Shown here in pieces: positions 27,341 through 36,383 of a DNA stretch of 64,000 nt; the first letter of the stretch is position 1; every line of letters starts with the position of its first letter. The translations under genes and the position numbers were made by a program. Under the pieces are notes generated by a model. The model was not told where the DNA came from and did not search any database. It worked only from the letters and a program-made list of their open reading frames with translations. The DNA is from Bacteroidota bacterium (lineage in GTDB: Bacteria; Bacteroidota; Bacteroidia; Chitinophagales; BACL12): the NCBI GenBank assembly GCA_016715425.1, contig JADKAC010000002.1, forward strand, positions 1-64,000, read 5' to 3'.

Positions 27341-30325
27341 ATGAATGAACCTCTCTCAAATCAATTCCAACTTTTCAAATCTGTTTTCAAAGGCAGAGAA
27401 GATGTTTTTGCGATTCATTGGGAGAAAGGAAGCAAGAACGGATACATGCCTGCATATTCTTATGACCCATACATGTATCGGGCACATAAAATGAAAGGGG
27501 GAACTTTTCAAAATTACAACGACAAAACTTATCTAGAACTTACTGACGCAGAAATTGCCAAACATCTGAATGGCGAACAACTCATTGGGGTTTATCCATT
27601 GTTGCAAGACAACACCTCAAATTTTATTGTAGCTGATTTTGACGAAGCCAATTGGATAGAGGATGCAAGAAAATTTCTGAAAGCATGTAACGAAAAATAT
27701 ATTCCTGCATACTTGGAGCGTTCCCGTTCAGGAAATGGCGGACATGTTTGGATATTCTTTGAACAACCCTACCCTGCAATCAGAAGCAGAAAGCTTTTCA
27801 TTTCTATACTTGAACAGTCAGGTGCATTTTCTGTGTTTGATAAGAGTTCAAGTTTTGACCGCTTGTTTCCGAACCAAGATTTTCTTTCAGGAAAAGGTTT
27901 AGGAAATCTAATTGCACTTCCATTGTTTAAGAAAACCTTAGAGCAAGGGAACAGTTGTTTTATTGATGCCAAAACACAGCAACCTTTCGCAGAGCAATTT
28001 CAATTACTAAGAATCATAAAGAGAATTTCTGTTTCTGAATTAGACAAGTTTTATCAATCCCTTTCTACAATTTCCAATTCAGCTTTTCAAAAGTTTGTTG
28101 ATGGGAAATTGACGATTGTTTTAAACAACGATGTAAGAATTAACAGGGAGGGGATGACAACTCCTTTGATAAACTTTCTGAAAGAAGAATTGAATTTCAC
28201 AAATTCTGAATTTATCATCAAGAAGAAAATAGGTAAAAACACTTTCGGCACAGAACGCTATTTCAAGTTTGTTGAAGAAACTGAAAACGAAGTCATTGTT
28301 CCAAGAGGTTTTATTGGAATGTTAATTCGATTTTGTAGAGAAAATAAAATTGAACATGATTTCATTGATGAAAGAAAGAAGCCAAAAATAATTCCCTTTT
28401 TATTTAATGCTCAACTCAGAGAGTATCAACAAACTGTAATTGAATCCATTTCTAAAAAAGATTTGGGAGTGATTGTAGCTCCTCCCGGTTCCGGTAAAAC
28501 AATTGTTGCATTGAAAATTATTTCTGATAAACAGCAACCTGCTTTAATCATTGTTCACAGAAAACAATTGGTTGAACAATGGACAGAAAGAGTTGAAACT
28601 TTTCTTGGAATTCCCAAAAATGAAATTGGAAAAATCGGACAAGGGAAAAGTAAGGTTGGAAAGAAAATCACAATTGCAACTATTCAGAGTTTATCAAAAG
28701 AAGTTGTGAAAGAGGAAGCAGAAAATATTCTAACAGCTTTCGGAACTGTTATCGTTGATGAATGTCATCACATACCAGCCGAGACATTTAGAAATACGAT
28801 TGCAAAACTTCAAACATTTTATCTCTATGGCATAACAGCAACTCCTTTCAGAAAATACAATGATGGTAAACTCATTTTCATTCATATAGGAGAAGTAATT
28901 TCAGAGATAAAATCAAGTAAGATTAGTACGGCACCTCAAGCAAAAATTATTATCAGAAATACGGCTCTTGATGTCCCTTTCAATTCAAAGACAGACCAAT
29001 TTGAAACGCTATCTAAAATTCTGATTCACGATTCAGCGAGAAACAAATTAGTTCTTCAAGATGTAACCAGTGAATTGAAGGAGGGGAAAAAAGTTGTAAT
29101 AATTACTGAAAGGAAGGAACACATTGATTCATTACACCAGTTTCTGAAACAATCCTTTGAAACAATTACTTTGAGCGGAGACGATTCTGAAAGTAACCGT
29201 ACTTCCAAATGGAAAATTTTGCAAGAAGGAAATTATCAAGTGCTGATTACAACAGGGCAATTCTTTGGAGAAGGAACTGACTTACAAAATGCGAATTGCT
29301 TGTTTCTTATTTATCCCTTTTCGTTTGAGGGAAAGTTGATTCAATACATCGGTAGAGTTCAGCGTTCACAAGTTAATCCAACTATTTACGATTACCGTGA
29401 TATAAAAATTGAGTATCTGAATAAACTGTTTCTGAAACGAAATACTTTTTACAGAAAGATTGACAAGCAAGCCACTTTGTTTGATGAACCAACCAATGAA
29501 ATTGCAGACAGAAACACCATTACAATTGAACGGCAAATAAAAATTCCGATTGAACAACTTGAATTTCGTTACGGAAGTATTTCATTCAAACACTCCATTC
29601 CTGAATTGAAAACCGAGCTTGAATTTGAAATTGAAAATCTTGAAGTAAGACCTGAATTTGAAGTTCTGAAACCATACTTTTCAAAAGCAATTAAATCAAA
29701 GAATGTAAAGATTGATATTCATGCAGAGTTTGAAAACGACAAACTGATTTCACAGTTGGCAACATCAAATGATGTTAAGAAAATAAATCGTGAAGTGATT
29801 GAAGGTGTAAAGTTCACCTTTGTTTCAAAGAACATTATTGGAAGACCATTGCTTCAAAATAAAAACCTCTTAGACATCAATCAAATTCAGGGAGAGAAAA
29901 GCAATTCTCTTTACAATTCAGGTGCAGAATTATTAGAAGATATTTTGAAGAAAGAAAACTTCAAACATCACAAGCATTTACAGTTCCTATCACAACGACA
30001 CGACAGAAGCACTTTGAAAATTCGGTTTGTATTAAATCCATTCTCATTTGTTTTTCTATTGACAGGCAAAGAACACTTTCACTTAGTAATGGAAACACTT
30101 GACACCGAAGAAGCAACTTACATGTGGCATTTCCCTATAGACAAGCCGACACTTAAAATAAAGTTGAAAGAAATTGACGAGCAACTTGGTATAATTAAAA
30201 ACAAAGGCAGACAAGTTTTCCTTGAAAGCCAACCAGCAAATTTTACCCGTATCTTGCATGACTATTCAGACGAGAAAAAAGGATTTATTATTTGGAAAGA
30301 TTTACTTGAAGAACAAATAACTTGA
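27341..30325 (+). CDS. Primase-helicase: archaeo-eukaryotic primase-like domain fused to an SF2 helicase
   Basis: 994 residues. The N-terminal 230 resemble the primase domain of TOTE-type conflict proteins: FIVADFDEANW (acidic pair), ERSRSGNGGHVWIFFEQP and FLSGKGLGNLIALPLF. From about 345 an SF2 helicase follows: VIVAPPGSGKTIVALKI (Walker A), VIVDECHHIPAE (DECH), YGITATPFRK and, in the second lobe, GQFFGEGTDLQNANCLFLIY with YIGRVQRS. The C-terminal 270 residues are unassigned. The ATG touches the stop of the abiE gene (TAAATG), so the two are co-transcribed and may form a defence unit. The 3' end lies at the border of an IS relic that lacks its own left end, so the last residues may be altered. 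Confidence 0.85.
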   Translation: MNEPLSNQFQLFKSVFKGREDVFAIHWEKGSKNGYMPAYSYDPYMYRAHKMKGGTFQNYNDKTYLELTDAEIAKHLNGEQLIGVYPLLQDNTSNFIVADFDEANWIEDARKFLKACNEKYIPAYLERSRSGNGGHVWIFFEQPYPAIRSRKLFISILEQSGAFSVFDKSSSFDRLFPNQDFLSGKGLGNLIALPLFKKTLEQGNSCFIDAKTQQPFAEQFQLLRIIKRISVSELDKFYQSLSTISNSAFQKFVDGKLTIVLNNDVRINREGMTTPLINFLKEELNFTNSEFIIKKKIGKNTFGTERYFKFVEETENEVIVPRGFIGMLIRFCRENKIEHDFIDERKKPKIIPFLFNAQLREYQQTVIESISKKDLGVIVAPPGSGKTIVALKIISDKQQPALIIVHRKQLVEQWTERVETFLGIPKNEIGKIGQGKSKVGKKITIATIQSLSKEVVKEEAENILTAFGTVIVDECHHIPAETFRNTIAKLQTFYLYGITATPFRKYNDGKLIFIHIGEVISEIKSSKISTAPQAKIIIRNTALDVPFNSKTDQFETLSKILIHDSARNKLVLQDVTSELKEGKKVVIITERKEHIDSLHQFLKQSFETITLSGDDSESNRTSKWKILQEGNYQVLITTGQFFGEGTDLQNANCLFLIYPFSFEGKLIQYIGRVQRSQVNPTIYDYRDIKIEYLNKLFLKRNTFYRKIDKQATLFDEPTNEIADRNTITIERQIKIPIEQLEFRYGSISFKHSIPELKTELEFEIENLEVRPEFEVLKPYFSKAIKSKNVKIDIHAEFENDKLISQLATSNDVKKINREVIEGVKFTFVSKNIIGRPLLQNKNLLDINQIQGEKSNSLYNSGAELLEDILKKENFKHHKHLQFLSQRHDRSTLKIRFVLNPFSFVFLLTGKEHFHLVMETLDTEEATYMWHFPIDKPTLKIKLKEIDEQLGIIKNKGRQVFLESQPANFTRILHDYSDEKKGFIIWKDLLEEQIT

Positions 30326-30669
30326 AAACCCACCCACACATTTCTGTCGAATAACAATTGCATTTTATAGGTTAGGATTTGCAATTTTATATCTGCAATA
30401 CATAAAAGGAACTGATAGAATTCATTGCGTAATTCTTGCAAGAAACTTAGATGCAAATTTCAGCACAGTTAATGAAGTGCGGCATATAGATTTATTTGCA
30501 GAGAGTATTTGCAAAATCAATAATTTTAAAAAGGAAAATTATTTTTTTCAACACAGAAATTAATCTTATAAAAAAGAATATAGGTAAACCGCTTCAATCA
30601 CTTTCAATAAGTTTTTAAAAGCGAGAATTATTATCTTTAAAAAGTAACGGAGGTTTCTAGATGGATTGC
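30326..30669 (+). mobile_element. IS1182-like relic (copy 6, left end trimmed)
   Basis: Starts within the left end (AAAACCCACCCACACATTTC) right after the helicase stop. The transposase beginning reads QYIKGTDRIHCVILARNLD and HIDLFAESICKINN, and the copy ends GGTTTCTAGATGGATTGC before CGTTACC. Confidence 0.65.
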
Positions 30670-30707
30670 CGTTACCAGCAATGAAAAACGACAATACACG
30701 AAATAGA

Positions 30708-31721
30708 ATGAAATATAATAGAATTATAATATCAAAATTTGGAGGCCCCGAAGTGCTTCAAAAAGTAACAGAAAATGAATTGCCGAAACCTCAAAAAAAT
30801 CAAGTAAGAATTAAAGTTTTAACGACAAGTGCTTCGTTTACAGACACACTTATCAGACGTGGGATTTACCCAAACGTAAAAGAAAAACCGCCATTTTCCC
30901 CTGGATACGATTTGGTTGGAATTGTTGACGAACTTGGTGAAGGAGTTAATAATTTGGCAGTCGGACAAAAAGTAGCTGACTTAACCGTTATTGGTGCTTA
31001 TACCGAATACATTTGTCTTGATGCAAATTCGGTCGTTCCAGTACCCGAAAATTTAGATAATGGGGAAACGGTTAGTTTGATACTGTCTTATCTTACCGCT
31101 TATCAAATGCTTCATCGCTCTGCCAAAATTAAAAATGGACAAACCGTTTTAATTCATGCTGCTGCGGGAGCAGTCGGAACTGCACTCATTCAATTGGGCA
31201 AACTTATGAATTTGAAAATGTACGGAACGGCTTCAAAAAGTAAGCACGATTTTATTGAGAAAATGGGAGCTATTCCAATCGACTACAAAAACCAAGATTT
31301 TGCAAAAGTTATTAATAAAAAAGAACCCAACGGAATTGATGCCGTTTTTGATCCAATGGGCGGAGATTATTTTCCTCGCTCGTTGGGTGTACTTAAAAAG
31401 AAAGGAACATTAGTTGGCTTTGGTTTTCAAAACTCGGCAAGTGGAAACGGTGGAAATATGATTTTAGACTTTCTAAAAATTCAATTATGGAATTTACTTC
31501 CTACCAAACCTTCTGCAAATTTCTATTTGATAACTTCAATGCGTAAGAAACACCCTAAGTGGTTTCAAGAAGATTTAAGTACATTATTTAAACTTTTATC
31601 TGACAAGAAAATTAAACCCGAAATTGGAAAAATTATGACATTAGACCAAGCAGTTGAAGCTCACAAATTAGTTGAAAATGCTGAAATTGAAGGAAAAATA
31701 ATATTAAAAGTACACGACTAA
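30708..31721 (+). CDS. Zinc-independent medium-chain dehydrogenase/quinone oxidoreductase
   Basis: About 337 residues from the ATG at 30708 (MKYNRIIISKFGGPEVLQ); ATG at 30681 is also possible. Typical MDR quinone-oxidoreductase text: SASFTDTLIRRGIYP, FSPGYDLVGIVDELGEGV, and the NADPH-binding VLIHAAAGAVGTALIQLGK. The zinc ligands of alcohol dehydrogenases are absent. It probably reduces quinones or enones with NADPH. Sole gene of the block 30671-31741. Confidence 0.88.
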   Translation: MKYNRIIISKFGGPEVLQKVTENELPKPQKNQVRIKVLTTSASFTDTLIRRGIYPNVKEKPPFSPGYDLVGIVDELGEGVNNLAVGQKVADLTVIGAYTEYICLDANSVVPVPENLDNGETVSLILSYLTAYQMLHRSAKIKNGQTVLIHAAAGAVGTALIQLGKLMNLKMYGTASKSKHDFIEKMGAIPIDYKNQDFAKVINKKEPNGIDAVFDPMGGDYFPRSLGVLKKKGTLVGFGFQNSASGNGGNMILDFLKIQLWNLLPTKPSANFYLITSMRKKHPKWFQEDLSTLFKLLSDKKIKPEIGKIMTLDQAVEAHKLVENAEIEGKIILKVHD

Positions 31722-31726
31722 AATAA

Positions 31727-31860
31727 TTCACTACCGCTAACAGCCGTTTGGCAAAAGGCGGGCTGATTTGCTTCGTAGAAACATTTGCGGTTAAACAAAC
31801 AATTGTGCTTCGTATGAACTTTAGTGTTAAAGTTCCTCGCCATCGCAAAGCACCAAACCG
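31727..31860 (+). repeat. attC-like palindrome 6, interrupted at its right box
   Basis: TTCACTACCGCTAAC (31727-31741) pairs with its block start at 30671-30685 (11 of 15, three of the four differences allowing G-T pairs). The arm is AGCCGTTTGGC. The right arm CACCAAACCG ends at 31860, where the relic's TCAAACTC begins. Confidence 0.68.
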
Positions 31861-32215
31861 TCAAACTCTCTAAAAACTCACCACACATTTCCATTGAATA
31901 ACAACTGAATTTTATTGATTTTGATTTGCAATTTTATATTGGCAATACATACTAGGAACTGATAGAATTCATTGCGTAATTCTTGCAAGAAACTTAGATA
32001 CAAATTTCAGCACAGTTAATGAAGTGCCGCATATAGATTTATTTGCAGAGAGTATTTGCAAAATCAATAATTTTAAAAAGGAAAATTATTTTTTCTATAT
32101 AGTAATTATTCTTATTAAAAAGCATCTCTGCAAACCGCTTAAACCACTTTCAATAAGTTTTTAAAAGCGAGAATTATTATCTTTAAAATGTAATGGAGGT
32201 TTTTAGAGGGACTGA
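31861..32215 (+). mobile_element. IS1182-like relic (copy 7, full length)
   Basis: 355 bp from TCAAACTCTCTAAAAACT to GGTTTTTAGAGGGACTGA. The flanks are ACCG on the left and CGTTAGCGG on the right, which rejoin to a normal palindrome end (ACCGTTAGCGG) if the element and a CG duplication are removed. Confidence 0.7.
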
Positions 32216-32267
32216 CGTTAGCGGTTATTGTAACGGACGACTCAGACAAGTAAATTGAACATAAGAA

Positions 32268-32573
32268 ATGGAAACAAAAAAGATTTTAAAAACTTGCAAA
32301 AAGGGACATCAGTTTTATAAGAGTTCTGACTGTCCGACTTGTCCAATTTGTGAAGAAGAGCGAAAACCGAAAGACAATTTTCTTTCATTACTTGGAGCAC
32401 CCGCAAGAAGAGCATTAGAAAATAATGGAATAAGCACTTTGGAAAAACTTTCAAAATACGGTGAAAAAGAAATATTAAACTTCCACGGAATTGGAAAAAG
32501 CACACTACCGAAACTTCAAAAATTATTGACGGACAAAAATCTTTCTTTCAAATCGAACTTTCAATCAAAATAA
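32268..32573 (+). CDS. Zinc-ribbon plus RNA polymerase alpha-CTD-like helix-hairpin-helix protein
   Basis: 101 residues. The N-terminal part has CKKGHQFYKSSDCPTCPICE, with four Cys suited to a zinc ribbon. Residues about 42-90 (LGAPARRALENNGISTLEKL, then ILNFHGIGKSTLPKLQKLL) match the C-terminal domain of RNA polymerase alpha, a helix-hairpin-helix DNA-binding fold. Such stand-alone proteins occur widely in Bacteroidota and their role is not known. First gene of a three-gene block. Confidence 0.78.
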   Translation: METKKILKTCKKGHQFYKSSDCPTCPICEEERKPKDNFLSLLGAPARRALENNGISTLEKLSKYGEKEILNFHGIGKSTLPKLQKLLTDKNLSFKSNFQSK

Positions 32574-32586
32574 AAACCTGTATTGA

Positions 32587-32994
32587 ATGGCTAAGCTGAC
32601 ATCAAACTTAAATAGCGAAGTAACTAACTTTTTAGATGAGCAAAAACACTCATTCAGAAAAGAGATTGATCAATTACGGATTATAATATTATCAGCAGAC
32701 GGCAATTTGACTGAAAATATAAAATGGAACGGACCAAATTATTCTTTTGAAAATGAAGACAGAATTACAATGCGAATACAACCACCAACAACAAAACAAA
32801 TTCAAATTATCTTTCATCGTGGAGCAAAGAAACAAGAACAACCTAAAGATAAATTGATTAAAGAAAATTCTAAACTTTTGATTTGGAAAGAAAACGACAG
32901 GGCAATTGCGACATTTAAAAATATGACCGAGATTGAAAATGCTAAAACAGAATTGATGGAAATCGTGAAGAATTGGGTTAATAAAACAAAATAA
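32587..32994 (+). CDS. DUF1801 (YdhG-like) domain protein
   Basis: 135 residues beginning with a helix (EVTNFLDEQKHSFRKEIDQL) followed by ENIKWNGPNYSFENEDRITM, the DUF1801 core in which I-KW--P-Y-F-N is conserved. It ends with a helical tail. No catalytic residues are known for the family. It starts 13 bases after the alpha-CTD-like gene, in the same block. Confidence 0.78.
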   Translation: MAKLTSNLNSEVTNFLDEQKHSFRKEIDQLRIIILSADGNLTENIKWNGPNYSFENEDRITMRIQPPTTKQIQIIFHRGAKKQEQPKDKLIKENSKLLIWKENDRAIATFKNMTEIENAKTELMEIVKNWVNKTK

Positions 32995-33005
32995 AAAAAT
33001 AAAAT

Positions 33006-33626
33006 ATGAGCAGAATAATTTTTGACAGTGGAATATCTCTTGATGGTTTTTTCGCAGGAGATAACAGAAGTCCTAAAAATCCAATGGGTGGTGTTTCAGG
33101 AAAAATTCATTCGTGGATGCTTAATCAAAAAGCTTTCTGGGAATACTTAGGAATCGAAGGAGGTAAAGAAGATGGATTTGACGGAAAATATATAAGAGAA
33201 ACAATTGAACGGACAGGTGCATTTATTATGGGAAAACGGATGTTTGATGAAGGCGAAGCAAGTTGGCCCAACGACCTTTATAAAGCAGACGTTTATGTAT
33301 TAACTCACGAAAAAAGAGAACCTTGGGTTCAAGAAGGAACAACAACTTTTCATTTTATAAATGATGGATTAGAAAGTGCATTAGAAAAAGCAAAACAATC
33401 AGCAAAAGAAAAGGACATAAGAATACAAGGTGGTGCAAATACAATTCAACAATTTCTTAATGCAGGACTTGTGGACGAATTTTTCATTCATATCGCACCT
33501 GTTTTTTTAGGCAGTGGAATTCGACTATTTGACGGAATAAATAAAGACAAATATGATTTGCAAATCGTAGAAGTTATACCGTCAGAATTGACAACTCATT
33601 TAAGATACAAACTGACAAAGAAGTAG
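33006..33626 (+). CDS. Dihydrofolate reductase-like (RibD C-terminal family) protein
   Basis: 206 residues. FDSGISLDGFFAGDNRSP, GAFIMGKRMFDEGEASWPND and DIRIQGGANTIQQFLNAGLV are the NADPH-binding and substrate-side patterns of the RibD C-terminal/DHFR-like family common in Bacteroidota. VDEFFIHIAPVFLGSGIRLF is the typical closing strand pair. Substrate unknown. Third gene of the block; a paralogue lies at 56835-57389. Confidence 0.85.
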   Translation: MSRIIFDSGISLDGFFAGDNRSPKNPMGGVSGKIHSWMLNQKAFWEYLGIEGGKEDGFDGKYIRETIERTGAFIMGKRMFDEGEASWPNDLYKADVYVLTHEKREPWVQEGTTTFHFINDGLESALEKAKQSAKEKDIRIQGGANTIQQFLNAGLVDEFFIHIAPVFLGSGIRLFDGINKDKYDLQIVEVIPSELTTHLRYKLTKK

Positions 33627-33628
33627 AA

Positions 33629-33777
33629 ACAACGAACCGGTTACAGGCGTTTGGCAATAATGGCTGTTCAGTGCTCCGCAGACAGTTTTGTGGTTAATTA
33701 AAGATTAGATCCCGGCATCAACATTTGCGGTGAAAATCTACACCTTCGCCAAGCACCAAAACGTTAACGGTCATTGT
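33629..33777 (+). repeat. attC-like palindrome 7
   Basis: ACAACGAACCGGTTAC (33629-33644) against its block start at 32217-32231 (12 of 15 with one gap). The stem is GCGTTTGGCAA / TTCGCCAAGC. The right box is GTTAACGG (33763-33770), uninterrupted in this copy. Confidence 0.7.
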
Positions 33778-33835
33778 AGGGCGTCCCCTCAACACACATA
33801 AAACTTCCTCGACATTTTAAAAATCTAAAAAAAAA

Positions 33836-33888
33836 TTGCGCAATCAAATAATTGCATTTATATTTGCAACCATATAATTGCTAATTAT
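33836..33888 (+). promoter_or_regulatory. Promoter and probable operator of the ArsR-type operon
   Basis: TTG at 33836-33838 and TATATTTG at 33859-33866 are 20 bases apart, the layout of the Bacteroidota housekeeping promoter. ATAATTGCTAATTAT (33874-33888) just downstream is a perfect inverted repeat with a 3-base spacer, in the place expected for an ArsR-type repressor. Confidence 0.6.
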
Positions 33889-33895
33889 CAAACCA

Positions 33896-34222
33896 ATGGA
33901 ATCAAGACGAGATGTTTTTCAAGCCATAGCCGACCCGACAAGACGAGCAATAATTTTGCTTTTGACGGTTGGAGCATTGACACCAAATGCCATTGCAGAA
34001 CATTTTAATTCCAGCAGACAAGCAGTTTCAAAACATCTACAAATTCTTACAGAATGCGAAATAGTAAAGCAAGAGCAACAAGGTAGAGAAATACATTATC
34101 ATCTAAATGCAAAAAAAATAATAGAAGTAGAAAAATGGTTAGAACAATTCAAAAATAATTTGGAAAATCAGTTCAACCAGTTAGATAAAGTATTAGCAAC
34201 AATTAAAAATCAAAAAAAATGA
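33896..34222 (+). CDS. ArsR-family winged-helix regulator
   Basis: 108 residues from the ATG at 33896. RRDVFQAIADPTRRAIILLL and NSSRQAVSKHLQILTECEIV are the helix 1 and recognition-helix patterns of the ArsR subgroup that precedes SRPBCC genes. No Cys cluster for metal is present, so it probably answers to another signal. Its stop overlaps the next start. It probably represses its own operon through the inverted repeat upstream. Confidence 0.88.
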   Translation: MESRRDVFQAIADPTRRAIILLLTVGALTPNAIAEHFNSSRQAVSKHLQILTECEIVKQEQQGREIHYHLNAKKIIEVEKWLEQFKNNLENQFNQLDKVLATIKNQKK

Positions 34223-35172
34223 GTAATTTATTATTTGACTTCACGGTAGACAAAGCGGCAAAAACCGTATTTGTTACAAGAGAATTTGCAGCAGACCTTG
34301 ATTTAGTCTGGGACGCATTTACCAAAGCAGAGATTCTTGACCAATGGACAGCTCCTAAACCTTTTGTTGCCAAAACAAAATTTATGGATTTCAAAGTTGG
34401 TGGACGAAGATTTTATGCAATGGTAAGTCCAGAAGGGCAGGAAAAATGGTCTATTCAGCAATACACCTCTATTTCGCCAAAAACCAATTTCAAAATGTTT
34501 AATGCTTTTGCAGACGAAGACGAAAATCCTCAACTGCCAGGTTCTGATTGGGATTACACTTTTAGCGAACAAAACGAAATCACACAAGTGAGTATTTCCA
34601 TTTATAATGAATCGCTTGAACGCTTAGAAAAAATGATTGAGATGGGCTTTACCGAAGGCTTTAAAATGTCATTGGAAAATCTCGACCAATATATATCAGC
34701 GCAATTCCTTTTAAGAAAACAAAATAAAATTAATAATATGGCAAGAGTATCGACTTACTTAAACTTTCCAGGAAACACGGAAGAAGCTTTCAAATTTTAC
34801 AAATCAGTTTTTAAAACAGAATTTATCAACGGTATCCAAAGATTTGGAGATATTCCATCCGACCCAAATCAACCACCAATTTCTGAAAACGTAAAGAAAA
34901 TGGTTCTACACATTGAACTCCCAACGCTTGGAGGACATATTTTAATGGGGACAGATGCTCCCAAAGAAATGGGAATGAGTGTTGCACAAGGAAACAATAT
35001 GTACATTCAAATTGAGCCAGACACAAGAGAAAATGCAGACTATCTTTTTACAAAACTTTCTGAGGGGGGCAAAATAGAAATGCCCATTCAAGAAATGCCT
35101 TGGGGCTCATACTTTGGCAGCTTTACCGACAAATATGGAATTAATTGGATGATAAACTTTCTTTTAAAATAA
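34219..35172 (+). CDS. SRPBCC (AHSA1-like) domain joined in frame to a VOC (PhnB-like) domain
   Basis: 317 residues. The first 155 form a START-like SRPBCC domain (VTREFAADLDLVWDAFTKAE, LDQWTAPKPF). From residue 174 (MARVSTYLNFPGNTEEAFKF) a glyoxalase/PhnB-like VOC domain follows, with HIELPTLGGHILMGTDAPKE and WGSYFGSFTDKYGINWM. These families are often neighbouring separate genes. The ATG at 34738 with its own AT-rich leader suggests that one indel before it may have removed a stop. It is coupled to the ArsR gene. Confidence 0.82.
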   Translation: MSNLLFDFTVDKAAKTVFVTREFAADLDLVWDAFTKAEILDQWTAPKPFVAKTKFMDFKVGGRRFYAMVSPEGQEKWSIQQYTSISPKTNFKMFNAFADEDENPQLPGSDWDYTFSEQNEITQVSISIYNESLERLEKMIEMGFTEGFKMSLENLDQYISAQFLLRKQNKINNMARVSTYLNFPGNTEEAFKFYKSVFKTEFINGIQRFGDIPSDPNQPPISENVKKMVLHIELPTLGGHILMGTDAPKEMGMSVAQGNNMYIQIEPDTRENADYLFTKLSEGGKIEMPIQEMPWGSYFGSFTDKYGINWMINFLLK

Positions 35173-35556
35173 ATGATGAAACGACTTAATATTTTCTATT
35201 GGATTCTAACAGGTATGTTAATTACAACATTAGGCATCGGTTCTTTTATGGAGTTAATTGGAAATCCAAAATCTGTAGAAATAATAACCTCTCTTGGTTA
35301 TCCAGCATACCTGTCGACCTTCTTAGGAATTACAAGAATATTAGCACTAATAGTAATATTTATACCCAAGTTTCCACGACTTAAAGAATGGGCTTATGCA
35401 GGTATTGTTTTTGATATTGTTGGTGCAATTTATTCTATCGTAGCATCAAATAAACAAATCGCAGAGACAATTTTCCCAACAGTTTTACTTTTTATTGTTT
35501 TTGGTTCATATTATTTCCACCACAGACGATTGAAAGCTATAACAGAGCATACTTAA
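35173..35556 (+). CDS. DoxX-like membrane protein
   Basis: 127 residues, four helices: IFYWILTGMLITTLGIGSF, YLSTFLGITRILALIVIFIP, YAGIVFDIVGAIYSIVAS and TIFPTVLLFIVFGSYYF. The SLGYPAYLSTFLGITRILA segment is typical of the DoxX-like family found after ArsR-SRPBCC genes in Bacteroidota. The ATG follows the stop of the fusion gene at once, so it is in the same operon. Confidence 0.82.
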   Translation: MMKRLNIFYWILTGMLITTLGIGSFMELIGNPKSVEIITSLGYPAYLSTFLGITRILALIVIFIPKFPRLKEWAYAGIVFDIVGAIYSIVASNKQIAETIFPTVLLFIVFGSYYFHHRRLKAITEHT

Positions 35557-35576
35557 AAACTACACGATTTGTAGCT

Positions 35577-35789
35577 ATGCAAGTTGAAGTCTTTAAAACT
35601 AATATAACGACACAAAAAGAAGCGAAAAAAATAATTGCTTTGATAAAACGGCTGTCTCCTAATTTAAAAACCAACTTTGATTTAGATGATTGTGATAAGA
35701 TTTTACGCATTGAAGGCGAAGTAATAGACAATATTGCAATCATCAATTTAGTGACTAATTTGGATTATACTTGTGAAGACCTTATTTGA
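35577..35789 (+). CDS. Small protein with heavy-metal-associated-like fold
   Basis: 70 residues: VEVFKTNITTQKEAKKIIAL, then NLKTNFDLDDCDKILRIEGE. The beta-alpha-beta layout resembles HMA-type domains, but the CxxC metal site is missing. Similar short proteins are common in Bacteroidota; function unknown. Last gene of the block. Confidence 0.6.
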   Translation: MQVEVFKTNITTQKEAKKIIALIKRLSPNLKTNFDLDDCDKILRIEGEVIDNIAIINLVTNLDYTCEDLI

Positions 35790-35830
35790 AAAAATATTAG
35801 TAACTTACTTACTGACAAGAGCGAAAAAGA

Positions 35831-35965
35831 ACAACGAACCGCTAACAGCAGCTACAAGAAATTGGCGGTTCAGTGGTTTATTGAAGTTCTGTTCTTCGTA
35901 ACAAGTTTTTTGCTGGCAGACAGTTTTGTACTCCGAAATCCTAAACTTTTTGTAGCTGCAAACTG
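35831..35965 (+). repeat. attC-like palindrome 8 (GCTACAA stem), interrupted at its right box
   Basis: ACAACGAACCGCTAAC (35831-35846) pairs with its block start at 33763-33777 (13 of 15 with one gap). The stem is GCTACAAG / TTTTGTAGC. The right arm GCTGCAAACTG stops at 35965 where the relic begins. Confidence 0.72.
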
Positions 35966-36319
35966 TCAAACTCTCTAAAAACTCACCACACATTTCCATG
36001 GAATAAAAATTCCATTTTATTGATTTTGATTTGCAATTTTATATTGGCAATACATACTAGGAACTGATAGAATTCATTGCGTAATTCTTGCAAGAAACTT
36101 AGATGGAAATTTCAGCACAGTTAATGAAGTGCGGCTCGTAGATTTATTTGTAGAGAGTATTTGCAAAAGCAATAATTGTAAAAAGGAAAATTATTTTTTC
36201 AGCATAGTAATTATTCTTATAAAAAAGCATCTCTATAAACCGCTTAAATCAATTGCAATAAGTTTTTACAAGTGATAATTATTATCTTTAAAAAGTAATG
36301 GAGCTTTTTAGACGGACTG
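35966..36319 (+). mobile_element. IS1182-like relic (copy 8, full length)
   Basis: TCAAACTCTCTAAAAACT to TTTTTAGACGGACTG. The left flank AACTG and right flank CTGTAAG suggest a CTG duplication. The interior contains NEVRLVDLFVESICK-type codons. Confidence 0.68.
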
Positions 36320-36383
36320 CTGTAAGATGTTATTATAACAGGTGACAGCAACACACTGTCACAGTATTAATGAATTACAGAAT

